Assembly (NCBI GenBank): GCA_023229135.1
Contig: JALNZT010000030.1
Span: forward strand, 1-60,690
Direction: 5' to 3'
Origin: Bacteroidales bacterium
GTDB taxonomy: Bacteria > Bacteroidota > Bacteroidia > Bacteroidales > F082
Length of the DNA stretch: 60,690 bases
A program made the translations under genes and the position numbers. Every line of letters starts with the position of its first letter. The first letter of the stretch is position 1. The notes below the pieces were generated by a model that was given only the letters and a program-made list of their open reading frames with translations, was not told the origin of the DNA and made no database searches. Shown here piece by piece: positions 32,667-43,062 of the stretch.

Positions 32667-34415
32667 ATGATAAAGAAAAATGCTTTAGTAAGCTTTAAGA
32701 GTTTAGATAAAATTGTTTTCTATTTGTTTTTAATTGGAAATTTATTGCCACTATATTTCAGCTTTTATATTGGCTCGCTTGATGGCCCCAAGCACCTGCA
32801 GATTGCCAATATTATGAAAGAAATATGGCTCGGAAATGATTTATTCAAAATGTATTTCGAAATAAGTGCTCCTTATGTTGGTAATGTATCAGGGCATTAT
32901 ATTTTAGCTATTCTGAGATTATTTTTGCCGGCCAGGATAGCTGAAAAAATATTGTTATCACTGTATGTTGTGCTTTTAGCAACAGGATTCAGGTATTTGG
33001 TAAAGGGAATAAGTAAAACTATTAATTTTAGTTATTTGCTTATTTTTCCATTCACCTATACTTTTTTATTGATGATGGGTTTTTATAATTATAGCCTGGC
33101 TTTTGGTTTCTTGTTTTTTGCACTTGGATATTATATCAGACATCAGGATAATTTGCGATTAGATAAGTTATTGATCCTGTCTATTTTGGTGCTATTTACC
33201 TATTATTCCCATGTTTTTGTATATGGATTTCTGTTGATGGCTATTGGGATTTTGTTTATTAATTTTCATGTTTCTACATATATCAAGGAGCGATCTTTTG
33301 ATTTCAGGTATTTTTTCATAAGATTGTCTAAAGTATTAATAGCGATAATGCCTTCATTGATATTGGCTGGTTTTTACATAAACCTGATTTTGCAACACCC
33401 AGCTGGTAAATCTGCTTTAGGAATGTTTGATCGCTGGGAATTTTTAACTCAAATGAAAATCCTTGTTGGTTTTGTAGGCTTAGAAGAGATCCCATATACA
33501 CAAAAGTTTTTTTGGTTGCTTTTAAGTCTTACTGCCCTATCAATTCTATCAATTATTATTAGGGTTTTTAACAGAAATTTCAGTTATGTTAATAGTAATT
33601 ATAACCAAGAGCTTGTTTGGGCTTTGTTAGTGCTTGTATTTTTCGCTTTGTACTTTTTCATGCCAAATAATTTAAATGCGGCCGGAAATGTCCTCAACAG
33701 AATTTTAATCATGGCTCTATATTTTTTATTGATATGGTTGAGTATCAAGAAAATGCCATTTATTGTCAACTTTGTAATTTTACTTTTTATAGCGTATAAT
33801 AGTTTTTCAATTTATCGCATACATATAAAGCACAGACAGCATTATGACAAAGTCATTACCGAGATAAAAGCTATTGAACAACATATTCCGGAAAACAGTG
33901 TTTTTTTGAGTAAAAATTATCTAGAAGGTTGGGTAACCTATCATTTTCAAACCTATATCGGAACGGATAGTCCTATCTTAAATATCTATAGTCAGGCAAT
34001 TTCACCCTTATTTGTTGTAAAGTGGAGCGAAACTATGCCTCAAACCTTTGTAGGCACAAACTTTTCTCATGATTACACAGGCGTTTCAAATATTCCTGAT
34101 GTTTCAGGTACTGTTCTAACAGATTATATTACAATAGTTGGCAAGGAAGAATTTATAAAAGGAAATGATGACAAGCCTTTGATGGAAGCTATCAGCCAAT
34201 ATTACAAGGAGGTCGAGGATGTGGATAATAGTCTTGTAGCTTTATATAAGCTGAATATAAGGGATGAGATTGAAGAAGTCAAATCTAATTTGAGCGGAAA
34301 TCAACGAACAATAAAAAGGTTACAAATCAAATCATCAGAGACTGGGGTGCCACTTGAAGATTTGATCATGAGAGAAGCACTATGGAATATCAAAATAAAA
34401 AGGAGTGAAGATTGA
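32667..34415 (+). CDS. GT-C-type polytopic membrane protein
   Basis: The 582-residue product has about 11 hydrophobic segments over the first ~390 residues (e.g. KIVFYLFLIGNLLPLYFSFY, FLLMMGFYNYSLAFGFLFFA), then a ~190-residue soluble C-terminal part (ENSVFLSKNYLEGWVTYHFQ). An acidic loop after the first helix (YIGSLDGPKHL) is placed like the catalytic Asp of GT-C glycosyltransferases, but no family signature is certain. It begins 56 bases after the second exoprotein and is followed by a GT39-like gene, so it may act in building or attaching a surface glycan. Confidence 0.6.
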   Translation: MIKKNALVSFKSLDKIVFYLFLIGNLLPLYFSFYIGSLDGPKHLQIANIMKEIWLGNDLFKMYFEISAPYVGNVSGHYILAILRLFLPARIAEKILLSLYVVLLATGFRYLVKGISKTINFSYLLIFPFTYTFLLMMGFYNYSLAFGFLFFALGYYIRHQDNLRLDKLLILSILVLFTYYSHVFVYGFLLMAIGILFINFHVSTYIKERSFDFRYFFIRLSKVLIAIMPSLILAGFYINLILQHPAGKSALGMFDRWEFLTQMKILVGFVGLEEIPYTQKFFWLLLSLTALSILSIIIRVFNRNFSYVNSNYNQELVWALLVLVFFALYFFMPNNLNAAGNVLNRILIMALYFLLIWLSIKKMPFIVNFVILLFIAYNSFSIYRIHIKHRQHYDKVITEIKAIEQHIPENSVFLSKNYLEGWVTYHFQTYIGTDSPILNIYSQAISPLFVVKWSETMPQTFVGTNFSHDYTGVSNIPDVSGTVLTDYITIVGKEEFIKGNDDKPLMEAISQYYKEVEDVDNSLVALYKLNIRDEIEEVKSNLSGNQRTIKRLQIKSSETGVPLEDLIMREALWNIKIKRSED

Positions 34416-34483
34416 TTTTGAAATGTTTATTTTATTAATTTGGCGGCTGCAAAGTCTGTTAATAATGCACTTAAATTTTAAAT

Positions 34484-36334
34484 TTGATGAAGACTTTTTC
34501 AAGAAGAATTGAATATTTTCTTTTGGCACTTGTTGTTATCCTGCTGTTTGTTGCCGTAACATCACATTTCCCAAATAGTGTTCTATCGTGGGATATTTTT
34601 GGGTACTACCTTTATCTACCACTTTTATTTATTTATAATGATTTAGGCCTTAGGGATTTAACTATTGTCAACCAGATCATTGATACCTATCAAAACACAT
34701 CTACACTTTATCAAGCTATGCCCGGTGTGGATGGTGGCTGGGTTTTGAAATATCCGATGGGTATGGCTTTGCTTTATTCGCCTTGGTTTTTTGTAGGGCA
34801 TATTTGGGCCGGGCTTTCTGCCTTTCCTGCCGATGGTTTTTCTTATCCTTATCAGGCAAGTCTTATTTACGGGAGTTTTGTTTATACGGTTATCGGGTTG
34901 ATTGTTTTATGGAAATCACTTCGTCAGTTATTTAAACCGGCTACTGTATTGGCAATCCTGATATTGATCGTTTTTGGAACAAATTACTTAGTGCATACTG
35001 TATTTCATGGTCAGGGTTTGATGTCGCATAACTATTTGTTTACCGTATTTGCTTTTATCCTTTATTTTACCATCAAATGGCATGATCAGCCAAGTATGAA
35101 ATATGCCATTGCACTCGGCACTTTCATTGGTATTGCAGCTTTATCCCGCCCTACAGAGCTATTAGTTGTAATTGTTCCTATTTTATGGAATGTTAAAAAT
35201 AAATCGGACTTTTTTGCAAAGCTCCAACTTTTTTTAAAAAACTGGAAAAATGTGCTCGTTGCCGGTTTGATCATTGTGTTTTTTGGGTCTTTACAATTGA
35301 TTTATTTCAAAATTTATACAGGCAAATTTTTGTTTAATAGTTATGGAAATAATGCCGGTGAAGGGATGGAATTTCTAAGTCCATACATAGTTCAGGTATT
35401 AATCAGTTTTAGAAAAGGTTGGCTGATTTATACGCCAATCATGATTTTTGCTTTGCTTGGATTCATCACACTCTATAAAAATAGGAGAGCGTATTTTTTA
35501 AGTATTTTCGTTTTCTTCCTGTTCTCATTTTATGTTATTGCGAGTTGGTCTTGCTGGTGGTACGCTGATTGTTTTAGTCAGCGTGCTTTAATTCCTATGT
35601 ATGTCTTTTTAAGTCTTCCACTTGGGGCGCTCCTTGAATATGTGTTCAGTAATAAGCGAAGAATTTATCGGGTTTTGCTGGTGTTCATCCTAGTAGCCTT
35701 GCTTGCGCTTAACCTTTTCCAGAGTTGGCAGTTTTTAAACGGAATCATACATACTTCGCGGATGACAAAACCCTATTATAGAAGTGTTTTTCTAAAATCA
35801 AACATTCCGCCGGGAGCAACTGATAAATTATTAGTGGATCGCCTTAAAACTCCTGAAGAGCTTTTAAACTCAGGAAAAGTGTATAGCTCAGTAGTATTAG
35901 GTCATTTTACTTTTGAAAGTGAAGGAATTACTCCTGATACAAATAGTGTCAGTTGGTCAAATGGGAAAGTATTTGAACTAAACGAACAGCATCAGTTTTC
36001 ACCAAAATTCGAAATAGCATATAAAGATTTGAATGTGAATGAATATGGTATTATTAAAATAAGTGCAAAGGTTTTTCCTACAACTTCAGCTGATGCTAAT
36101 CCGCTTATTTTCACAGCAACATTTATGCACAATGGTTATGCATATTCCTATTTTGGAAAGCAATTAGATGAACAAATGCTCCAGCTAAATACATGGAATG
36201 AGGTTGAGTTTTATTATCTTACACCGGAAGTGAGAAAGCTTTCTGATCCGTTTAGGACTACGTTTTGGTTGAAAGGCGAGTACTCTGTTTATATTGATGA
36301 TTTTAAAGTCGAATTATTTATGGAAGAGGAGTAA
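34484..36334 (+). CDS. GT39-like polytopic glycosyltransferase with C-terminal beta domain
   Basis: In the 616-residue product ~430 residues of membrane segments are followed by a ~170-residue beta-rich exported domain (VLGHFTFESEGITPD ... GEYSVYIDDFKVELF). The first loop carries SWDIFGYYLYLPLLFIYNDL, resembling the catalytic loop of lipid-linked-sugar transferases. It is paralogous to the minus-strand gene at 36502-38235 (shared GYY.YLP..FIYNDL and KY..G.A motifs) but has the extra C-terminal domain. Donor and acceptor are unknown. Convergent with that paralogue. Confidence 0.65.
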   Translation: MMKTFSRRIEYFLLALVVILLFVAVTSHFPNSVLSWDIFGYYLYLPLLFIYNDLGLRDLTIVNQIIDTYQNTSTLYQAMPGVDGGWVLKYPMGMALLYSPWFFVGHIWAGLSAFPADGFSYPYQASLIYGSFVYTVIGLIVLWKSLRQLFKPATVLAILILIVFGTNYLVHTVFHGQGLMSHNYLFTVFAFILYFTIKWHDQPSMKYAIALGTFIGIAALSRPTELLVVIVPILWNVKNKSDFFAKLQLFLKNWKNVLVAGLIIVFFGSLQLIYFKIYTGKFLFNSYGNNAGEGMEFLSPYIVQVLISFRKGWLIYTPIMIFALLGFITLYKNRRAYFLSIFVFFLFSFYVIASWSCWWYADCFSQRALIPMYVFLSLPLGALLEYVFSNKRRIYRVLLVFILVALLALNLFQSWQFLNGIIHTSRMTKPYYRSVFLKSNIPPGATDKLLVDRLKTPEELLNSGKVYSSVVLGHFTFESEGITPDTNSVSWSNGKVFELNEQHQFSPKFEIAYKDLNVNEYGIIKISAKVFPTTSADANPLIFTATFMHNGYAYSYFGKQLDEQMLQLNTWNEVEFYYLTPEVRKLSDPFRTTFWLKGEYSVYIDDFKVELFMEEE

Positions 36335-36501
36335 ATGCTTTATAGTTCTTTTTATTTGAAGCTATCAAATTACTAATCAGGTTTTACTGATCAGACAAGT
36401 TTAACTTGAATTGGGTGTTTGTAAAAGCAACTACCTGTTAATGATGAATTTGCAGCTGTGATTCTGATAATTATTATGAAATTTAGGAAAACATCTTTCC
36501 C

Positions 36502-38235
36502 TTATAGCTTTGCCAGCTTAATCTTTAATGATTTCATTATGGCGTCCTTTTCGTTTTTAATCAAGTAAATCTTTAAATAGTTATGCGCAAGTTTCGAAGA
36601 ATCAATCTCTAAACTAATCTGTGCATCTCCTTCAAAATTATTGGATGTGAATTCAGTAAAAAGGTACTTTTTGCTGTAGTAAAGGTTTTTACCTGCTGAA
36701 TCCTCTACGAGTACTAAAAATTGATCTGTGCCTTCTTCAAAGCTGACCTCATAAGCCAGTTGTAAAAGATGTTTTTGACTGTTATTGTCAATTTCTGGTA
36801 ATAATAATTCGTCAATAAGCACAGTTTCGTTTAATTCAGGGTTAAGCAGCTTTTGATCTGAAATAGTTTTATGTATTATCCATTGATCAAGCTTGATGTA
36901 GTATGTTTTCTGCCAGAAAATCCCTTTGTATTTTGGTGCTGTTTTCAGAAATACTTTCCAAAAACGAGCCTTATTCATCTGGTCCCATTGAAAAATATAG
37001 TGTTTATATTGAAAGCTTTGTATAACCGCCAAGTAAATGAGGAGTCCGAAAACGAGCAATGAAAGTGGCTTTACGAATCTGAGCTTCAGTCTGTAAAATG
37101 AACTGCCAAACAAGGCAAAAATAGCATAATAATCTATCATTACCCGGCTGCCAAAACTGGCTCCGTAATACCACATCCACCAGCTCGATAAAATATAAAA
37201 CACGACTAATATTGGAATTAGAAAACTAAATAGCTTCCAATACTCTTTCTTAATGCCAAAGCCAATAAAACCCATCAGTGTGAGCATAAAAAATGCTGGT
37301 GCATAAACAAAAAATCCCTTTTTGTAGCTAAATATAAACTTTAGCATATTGGGTTGGTTCAATATTAAGCTTTCATTCTGATAAGGCTTCACGTAAAAAC
37401 TCCCCGTTTGTATATACCATATCACAGGCTGAATTGCAACAATGGCCAAACCGAGTAGAACGGCAATTATCAAGCTGCGCTTTTCGTTGGTGAAAAGAGT
37501 TTTCGCGCTTTTAACAAAGGCTGCCCAACTATCAAAAAGAAAAGGGATAAAGAAAATAATCAATCCATTTGCAGGCCTGATCAAAATAATCATGCCAGCC
37601 GCAAAGCCCGCTAAATAAAGCTGTTTTTGTTTTTTGTTTTGGCTATATTTTGCCATACAAAGTAAAAACAAGCTCACAAAAGCAAACGAATAAACATGAC
37701 TAAAGGAAGGAAGGCTGTTGATATAAACCATCATGGAGCCGCCGAACAAAACAATCAATTGTATCACAAATATGTAGAATGCCGGACTATGGTAAATTTC
37801 AAGCAGCTTTCTTATAAACCATAAGCCAATAAACAAATAGAAAATGGCAGCATAAAATATAAAATCCTGATAAATAAGTGAATAGCCATTCGCTTTTATT
37901 TCCGATGTATTGATAGGAATAAAATGTGCAGCCAGAAAAAAAGGAGCCTGTGCCACGGCGGTTCCGATAAAGTATTTATTCACTTTATGGCCGTTTACCA
38001 TGGGTAAATAGCCTGAGCTACTTGCTTTATGCGTGTAGAAATCAGTAACTAGGGTGTCAGTGTAATTGAAATTCAGATCATTGTAAATAAAAATTGCCGG
38101 CAAATACTCATAATAACCACTTCCGTCAGCCAATATTACTGGTCGGTCATTGTGTAGGTAATTATTGATAAGCAACAACAGCAGAAATACAATAAGAAGC
38201 TCTTGTATAAACCGAAATTTACTTAAATATTTCAT
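36502..38235 (-). CDS. GT39-like polytopic glycosyltransferase
   Basis: The 577-residue product has about 11 membrane segments. After the first one comes the loop ILADGSGYYEYLPAIFIYND with an Asp-Gly pair typical of GT-C enzymes that use polyprenyl-phosphate sugars; VNKYFIGTAVAQAPFFLAAH and MIILIRPANGLIIFFIPFLF follow. The last ~150 residues are soluble and beta-rich. The GT2 gene lies 35 bases upstream on the same strand. In known systems a DPM1/GtrB-like GT2 makes the polyprenyl-phosphate sugar that a GT-C enzyme uses; that pairing is inferred here. Confidence 0.65.
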   Translation of the reverse strand: MKYLSKFRFIQELLIVFLLLLLINNYLHNDRPVILADGSGYYEYLPAIFIYNDLNFNYTDTLVTDFYTHKASSSGYLPMVNGHKVNKYFIGTAVAQAPFFLAAHFIPINTSEIKANGYSLIYQDFIFYAAIFYLFIGLWFIRKLLEIYHSPAFYIFVIQLIVLFGGSMMVYINSLPSFSHVYSFAFVSLFLLCMAKYSQNKKQKQLYLAGFAAGMIILIRPANGLIIFFIPFLFDSWAAFVKSAKTLFTNEKRSLIIAVLLGLAIVAIQPVIWYIQTGSFYVKPYQNESLILNQPNMLKFIFSYKKGFFVYAPAFFMLTLMGFIGFGIKKEYWKLFSFLIPILVVFYILSSWWMWYYGASFGSRVMIDYYAIFALFGSSFYRLKLRFVKPLSLLVFGLLIYLAVIQSFQYKHYIFQWDQMNKARFWKVFLKTAPKYKGIFWQKTYYIKLDQWIIHKTISDQKLLNPELNETVLIDELLLPEIDNNSQKHLLQLAYEVSFEEGTDQFLVLVEDSAGKNLYYSKKYLFTEFTSNNFEGDAQISLEIDSSKLAHNYLKIYLIKNEKDAIMKSLKIKLAKL

Positions 38236-38270
38236 GACGAAATTTTATTTCGCATGTGCAGAACCACGAA

Positions 38271-38984
38271 TTATTTGCTCCAAAGATTAAATTTCAACAC
38301 ACACCAAATCGCCCTAAAACCATCCTGCCAGCTAATTTTTTTGCCTTCGGCATAAGTGCGTCCATAATAGGAAATGCCTACTTCGTATATGCGAATTTCT
38401 TTTATCCGGGATATTTTCGCGGTTACTTCGGGTTCAAAACCAAAGCGATTTTCTTTGAGTTTAATCGACTGGATAATTTCGCGCTTAAACAATTTGTAGC
38501 CCGATTCCATATCGGTCAGGTTCAGGTTAGTGAAAATATTGGATATGCTGGTCAGAAATTTATTACCGATAGAATGCCAGAAAAACAAAATGCGGTGTGG
38601 GTTTCCGCCAATAAAGCGGGAGCCGTAAACCACATCGGCCATGCCTTCAACCACCGGGCCAAGCAGCTTTGGATATTCGCGTGGATCGTATTCGTGGTCG
38701 GCATCCTGAATCAAGACATAGTCGCCCGTAGCTGTTTCAATGCCTTTGCGCAGCGCAAATCCTTTTCCGCGGTTTGGCGAAGAAGCGATGCTAATCAGCT
38801 TTACTTTTGGGTTTAACAGCTGCCAATCTGCTACTTTTTTCAAGGTGTCATCCTTAGAAGAGTCATCAACCAAGATTATTTCCGCATCAATCGAATTATT
38901 AGTGAGACTGCTAACAACCTTGTCCAGCACTTGCTGAATAGTGGCTGATTCGTTATAAGCGGGGATGATGATACTCAAAAGCAT
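38271..38984 (-). CDS. Glycosyltransferase family 2 (polyprenyl-phosphate sugar transferase, DPM1-like)
   Basis: The 237-residue product has the GT-A fold signature: SIIIPAYNESATIQQVLDKV, AEIILVDDSSKDDT, NRGKGFALRKGIETATGDYV, and the DXD-type metal motif VLIQDADHEYDPREY. Later DMESGYKLFKREI and FGFEPEVTAKIS are conserved in DPM1-like enzymes. No C-terminal membrane helices, so soluble or peripheral on the inner face. It likely loads a sugar onto undecaprenyl phosphate for the downstream GT39-like enzyme (35 bases away). Confidence 0.9.
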   Translation of the reverse strand: MLLSIIIPAYNESATIQQVLDKVVSSLTNNSIDAEIILVDDSSKDDTLKKVADWQLLNPKVKLISIASSPNRGKGFALRKGIETATGDYVLIQDADHEYDPREYPKLLGPVVEGMADVVYGSRFIGGNPHRILFFWHSIGNKFLTSISNIFTNLNLTDMESGYKLFKREIIQSIKLKENRFGFEPEVTAKISRIKEIRIYEVGISYYGRTYAEGKKISWQDGFRAIWCVLKFNLWSK

Positions 38985-39086
38985 ATTATAGGATATTTAA
39001 TTTTCGCCAAAATTACGAAATTTTCCCTTTTTTAATACGAATAGCGTGAGATTCTAATTTAGAAACATTCTAAATATCCGTATAAT

Positions 39087-39117
39087 TTGACTTTTTTTGA
39101 TTTTGACTATAACTTTG
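39087..39117 (+). promoter_or_regulatory. Consensus Bacteroidota promoter of the third exoprotein
   Basis: TTG (39087-39089), exactly 20 bases, then TAACTTTG (39110-39117). This is a full match to TTG-N19-21-TAnnTTTG. It excludes an apparent upstream start at 39097 and supports the ATG at 39145, giving a leader of about 20 bases. Confidence 0.8.
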
Positions 39118-39144
39118 TTTGAACAAAAACAAAAAACAATTATT

Positions 39145-42100
39145 ATGAAAAAGTTATTTTTAGCCTTATTCATCATCTTTTTTTATGTTAGTGTAAAAAG
39201 CGGGTTTTCTCAAGAAGATGAATTCTTAATTGGGGCATGGTTGACTCCTTATGACCTGATGTATCATTCTGGTTATGGAACTGCAAATATTGAATTAAAC
39301 GACTCTGCATTCCATATTTGGCCAATAAGTTCTGCGTTCAAATATGATTATAAAACAGACGCGTTCTATAAAACAAGCCGGATCAATGTCTTAAAGGAAT
39401 TTGGTGTGAATTTCATTTGGATGCAAAGTCCTTCACCTTGGGCATTATCCGGTGTGGCTTCTAATGATTCACTTTTTCGATTATTAACTTCTAATGATGT
39501 GCGAGGCATTGGAGATATAGATTATTGGTTTAATCCGACTAAAACTAAAGTTGGAGCTGAGTCTATCTATATCAATACAATTGGAGAGGTTGATTTTAAT
39601 GGAACACCGGATTGGGTCGGTGATAGTAGTAATAATTTGGGAAGACCTAATTATAATAAGATTATACCATTGATGGATCAAAACCCAAATGTTTATGGAT
39701 ATGTGCTTGGTGGTGAACTCGGATATCGTTCAGGCCACTATTACAATATAACTGGTGAAAGAGTTCTATATGAACATAGGAAAGACAGCTGCTTTACATC
39801 TGAAATTAGCCCTAATACTTTATGGCCAGCATTTGATTTGGTTGATGAAATGTCAACGAAAAAAATTATTTTGCAAGTAGGAACTCATTCTATGGCTATT
39901 AATGATTATACAGATGATTGGAGATACTGGGATTCAATTATAGATCAAAATGATTTATATTGTGCTGTGGATAAAATTTATAATCAAGCAGAGGATACTT
40001 TGGATGTTGATCCTCAAGATCACTTTACTAATCCTCAATACTATCCAGACCTTGTTATAGAAGGGTCATATTATGATTTAAGTCTATCAGAAAGGGAGGT
40101 AAATGGATTTAGTTATCCAACAACTTGTTTTTATCAAAAGTACACGAATATGTTGAATTGTGGGATTAGTCCAGACGGTTTTGCTCTTGATGGAAACGAT
40201 TCAAACTGTCCTATTCGTAACGTTAATACTAAAGGGAGATGTATAGATAGCATGGGTAACGAGTTTTATGGTGATCACAGACATTATTTAAGTAAGTTTC
40301 ATAATATTGATTATTTCAGAAACAAAGGCATAGATGTTATTTCGGAATTTTCAAGTTTTCATACTAAGTATTCGACAGATTCCGGAATATTTGAATCAAG
40401 TATGGGTCATTGGAATTCAACCTCTATTGTTGACAATGCAAATCATTTTTGGTTTAATGCATATAATTCATTGATTCATGGTGTCGTAGGTGTAATTCCT
40501 TACGTTGAATATAAATCACTTTTCAGGGATCCTTGCAATGAAATGCTGGCCTTAGTTAAAGATCTTGAAATAGATGAGGCAGAGCTTAAATATAGAGTGT
40601 ATTGGGATGCTAAAACTTTTTTTAATAATATAGGTATTAACAATTCTTCAGAGGTTAAATGTGACTGCGATGAAAACTATTCCAGTGGTATTCCAGGTAG
40701 TGGAATACCTGATTCGCAAATGGATAAATATAGACATTTGATGGCTACTGCTGCAAGTACACTAATTTATAGTTACGGAGATCAGTTTGAAGCAGCAATT
40801 AATCCTTATTGGACAAATGGCTCAAAAGAAAGATTTGATTATAAGGCGTGGCCTGCCTCTTACAAGAACTATATAGCTCCTTTATATGATGAGTTTTCTT
40901 TCTTGAAGAACAAGGGTTTCTTGAATAGTGATAATATTAAACACAGAAAACTTGACCATGAAGATTCCAATTCTATAGTTCCCAAGGCTAAAGATTATAT
41001 TATTTCATATGAGGAAAACTGCGTTGGAGTTCCTGAAATTTATATTGACTTTATAAATACATCACTTTTAGAAGAGGGGCTATCAAATAGCAATATTGAT
41101 GATGCAAAAACACGACCGGTTTCTTTTGAGGAGGAATTTAGTAATGAAAATTACGGACTTAGATATGTATTACTTTCGAATGATGAGGTAAATGATTCTG
41201 CCTATGCTTTGATTATATCTAACCCCTTAAACGTACCTCTGTTAAATGTACCAATTAGTGTGCGAGAAGTTTCATATCTAAAAGACTATAACTATGCCTA
41301 CATGTTGTTTAACAACGAATCCAATGTTGTTTATGATAACTTTAAGTTAGACTCTTCATATAAAAATCAAAGAAATTTTGGAGTTAGATATACTGAATCT
41401 GATTTAAAACAAATCCCAAGTGTAAAACTTGATATAGATCCTGTAAGTAATTCATTTTCACTTAATTTTGGCCCACTTGATGTTCATGTAATACTATTTA
41501 GTAATGAGGGTTTCAATTGGTGTGACCATTCAACTCAACGTTTTTGGTCTAATTTTAATAGCAGTGCAGTAGGAGGTCATAAGCTTGGGTATTATGATCA
41601 ACCAGCTGTCGTTGGTGATTTTTATGGTAGCTCATCAGAGGAATTATTATTAATTAATTTGAGATCTAATTGGGTAACAACACAAATGTACGTTAATGAT
41701 GATTTTACAAATGCTTTTAACAATTCCGGAAATGGCTGGATTAATAGGCAACCAGAAGGATGGAAGTTAGGTGCAGAAGATGTGTTTATTGCAGGTAATT
41801 TTATTGATAATAGTAGTGGAGATGAATTACTTTGCATACAAGATTATCAAAACCAAAGCACAAATCGTGCTGCGGCAATGATTGGCTTTAATGATATTAC
41901 TGCTGATTGGGATTATTGGTTTTGGAGTAACCCTAACGATAGAGGAAAGATTGGAGACTGGATTTTAACTCGCAATACAAAGTACTTTGTTGGAAATTTT
42001 GATGATGATGAGTTGAGTGAAGTGCTATTTGTGAGGTATATTGCTAATATGGCTCATGTTATGATCCAAAAGTATGATGAATCTGAAAATGAGTGGGTCA

Positions 42101-42996
42101 AATTACTCGAAACAAGGCTTCTAGATATTTCTGTTAATAGCAAGATAATTGTAGGTGACTTTGATAAAAACAGAATTGGTGATGAAATATTTATAACGGA
42201 TGGTGATGGTGCATCATTATATTTAGTAAGTAATGGGATGCTTAATAAATACTGGGATAATGAAGATTTCCCTGGTTATCTAAATGTTATGGATAAAACA
42301 AACTGGGAGCTTTCTTCAACAGATAATTTAGTTTCTGGTTCATATTTCAAGAGAACGAAATTAAATCCTGATGATTTACTTATTGTTCGTGATCCGTTGT
42401 ATACAGTAAATAAAGATGAACCTTCAGCAGCATTTTTTCACTTCGACTCTGAAAGTTTGTCATGGGAGGTTTTATGGGATAATAATAATTGTGGCAACAA
42501 TATGATAGCCGATTGGAGTGTATTTGACAAAGATGCTATAAAAAATGAGTATTTTTCGATCGATATTTACCCTGAAAAAGGTGGCATTGCTAATGCCTTA
42601 TACAGCCCTAAGAAGCTGTTTGCGTTTAGGAATAGTGATTCCCATATAGCAAGTTGCGATCCCAGCTTTATAGCAAGAATGTATTCCTTTAATGATTCTG
42701 ATAGACTTGAAATTCCATATAAGACGAATAATACGAGTGCTTTAATTGAAAGTGAACAGATTATTTTTAGGGTAAAGCCAAATCCTACGACAGGCCTTAT
42801 TAATATATCAAATAATCAAGGGTATAAAATCGAATCCATTTCAATTTTTAACCTTTATGGTGAGTCTTTGTTGGAAATAGATAAGGTAGGTCACTCAAAT
42901 GTTGACTTAAATATTAGTAATCTTCCATCTGGAACTTACTTTGTCAAAATTGTAAGTGAGGGTAGATACTTTCACGAAGTTATTATCAAACATTAA
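39145..42996 (+). CDS. Very large secreted exoprotein with C-terminal FG-GAP-like repeats and T9SS tail
   Basis: The 1283-residue product has signal peptide MKKLFLALFIIFFYVSVKSG to FSQ. Residues ~25-600 look like a TIM-barrel-type enzyme domain (LIGAWLTPYDLMYHSGYG, NVLKEFGVNFIWMQSPSPWA, VYGYVLGGELGYRSGHYYN, GIDVISEFSSFHTKYS) of no family I can name; Glu residues in LGGELGY and ISEFSSF are candidate catalytic positions. A beta-rich domain follows (to ~800), then four diverged FG-GAP-like repeats (AVVGDFYGSSSEELLLINL, YFVGNFDDDELSEVLFVRY, IIVGDFDKNRIGDEIFITD). The T9SS domain starts at KPNPTTGLINISN (~1209). AT-rich and Asn-rich like the two other exoproteins. Confidence 0.75.
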   Translation: MKKLFLALFIIFFYVSVKSGFSQEDEFLIGAWLTPYDLMYHSGYGTANIELNDSAFHIWPISSAFKYDYKTDAFYKTSRINVLKEFGVNFIWMQSPSPWALSGVASNDSLFRLLTSNDVRGIGDIDYWFNPTKTKVGAESIYINTIGEVDFNGTPDWVGDSSNNLGRPNYNKIIPLMDQNPNVYGYVLGGELGYRSGHYYNITGERVLYEHRKDSCFTSEISPNTLWPAFDLVDEMSTKKIILQVGTHSMAINDYTDDWRYWDSIIDQNDLYCAVDKIYNQAEDTLDVDPQDHFTNPQYYPDLVIEGSYYDLSLSEREVNGFSYPTTCFYQKYTNMLNCGISPDGFALDGNDSNCPIRNVNTKGRCIDSMGNEFYGDHRHYLSKFHNIDYFRNKGIDVISEFSSFHTKYSTDSGIFESSMGHWNSTSIVDNANHFWFNAYNSLIHGVVGVIPYVEYKSLFRDPCNEMLALVKDLEIDEAELKYRVYWDAKTFFNNIGINNSSEVKCDCDENYSSGIPGSGIPDSQMDKYRHLMATAASTLIYSYGDQFEAAINPYWTNGSKERFDYKAWPASYKNYIAPLYDEFSFLKNKGFLNSDNIKHRKLDHEDSNSIVPKAKDYIISYEENCVGVPEIYIDFINTSLLEEGLSNSNIDDAKTRPVSFEEEFSNENYGLRYVLLSNDEVNDSAYALIISNPLNVPLLNVPISVREVSYLKDYNYAYMLFNNESNVVYDNFKLDSSYKNQRNFGVRYTESDLKQIPSVKLDIDPVSNSFSLNFGPLDVHVILFSNEGFNWCDHSTQRFWSNFNSSAVGGHKLGYYDQPAVVGDFYGSSSEELLLINLRSNWVTTQMYVNDDFTNAFNNSGNGWINRQPEGWKLGAEDVFIAGNFIDNSSGDELLCIQDYQNQSTNRAAAMIGFNDITADWDYWFWSNPNDRGKIGDWILTRNTKYFVGNFDDDELSEVLFVRYIANMAHVMIQKYDESENEWVKLLETRLLDISVNSKIIVGDFDKNRIGDEIFITDGDGASLYLVSNGMLNKYWDNEDFPGYLNVMDKTNWELSSTDNLVSGSYFKRTKLNPDDLLIVRDPLYTVNKDEPSAAFFHFDSESLSWEVLWDNNNCGNNMIADWSVFDKDAIKNEYFSIDIYPEKGGIANALYSPKKLFAFRNSDSHIASCDPSFIARMYSFNDSDRLEIPYKTNNTSALIESEQIIFRVKPNPTTGLINISNNQGYKIESISIFNLYGESLLEIDKVGHSNVDLNISNLPSGTYFVKIVSEGRYFHEVIIKH

Positions 42997-43062
42997 AACG
43001 TATATAGGCACTCTATTATGTTCTAATCGAAAGTAGTTTTTTTCGTATTAGATTATTCTGGA

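Noticed and set aside
39097..39144. Upstream start adding 16 residues to the third exoprotein
   Set aside because: It would start inside a full consensus promoter and place charged residues before a clean signal peptide.
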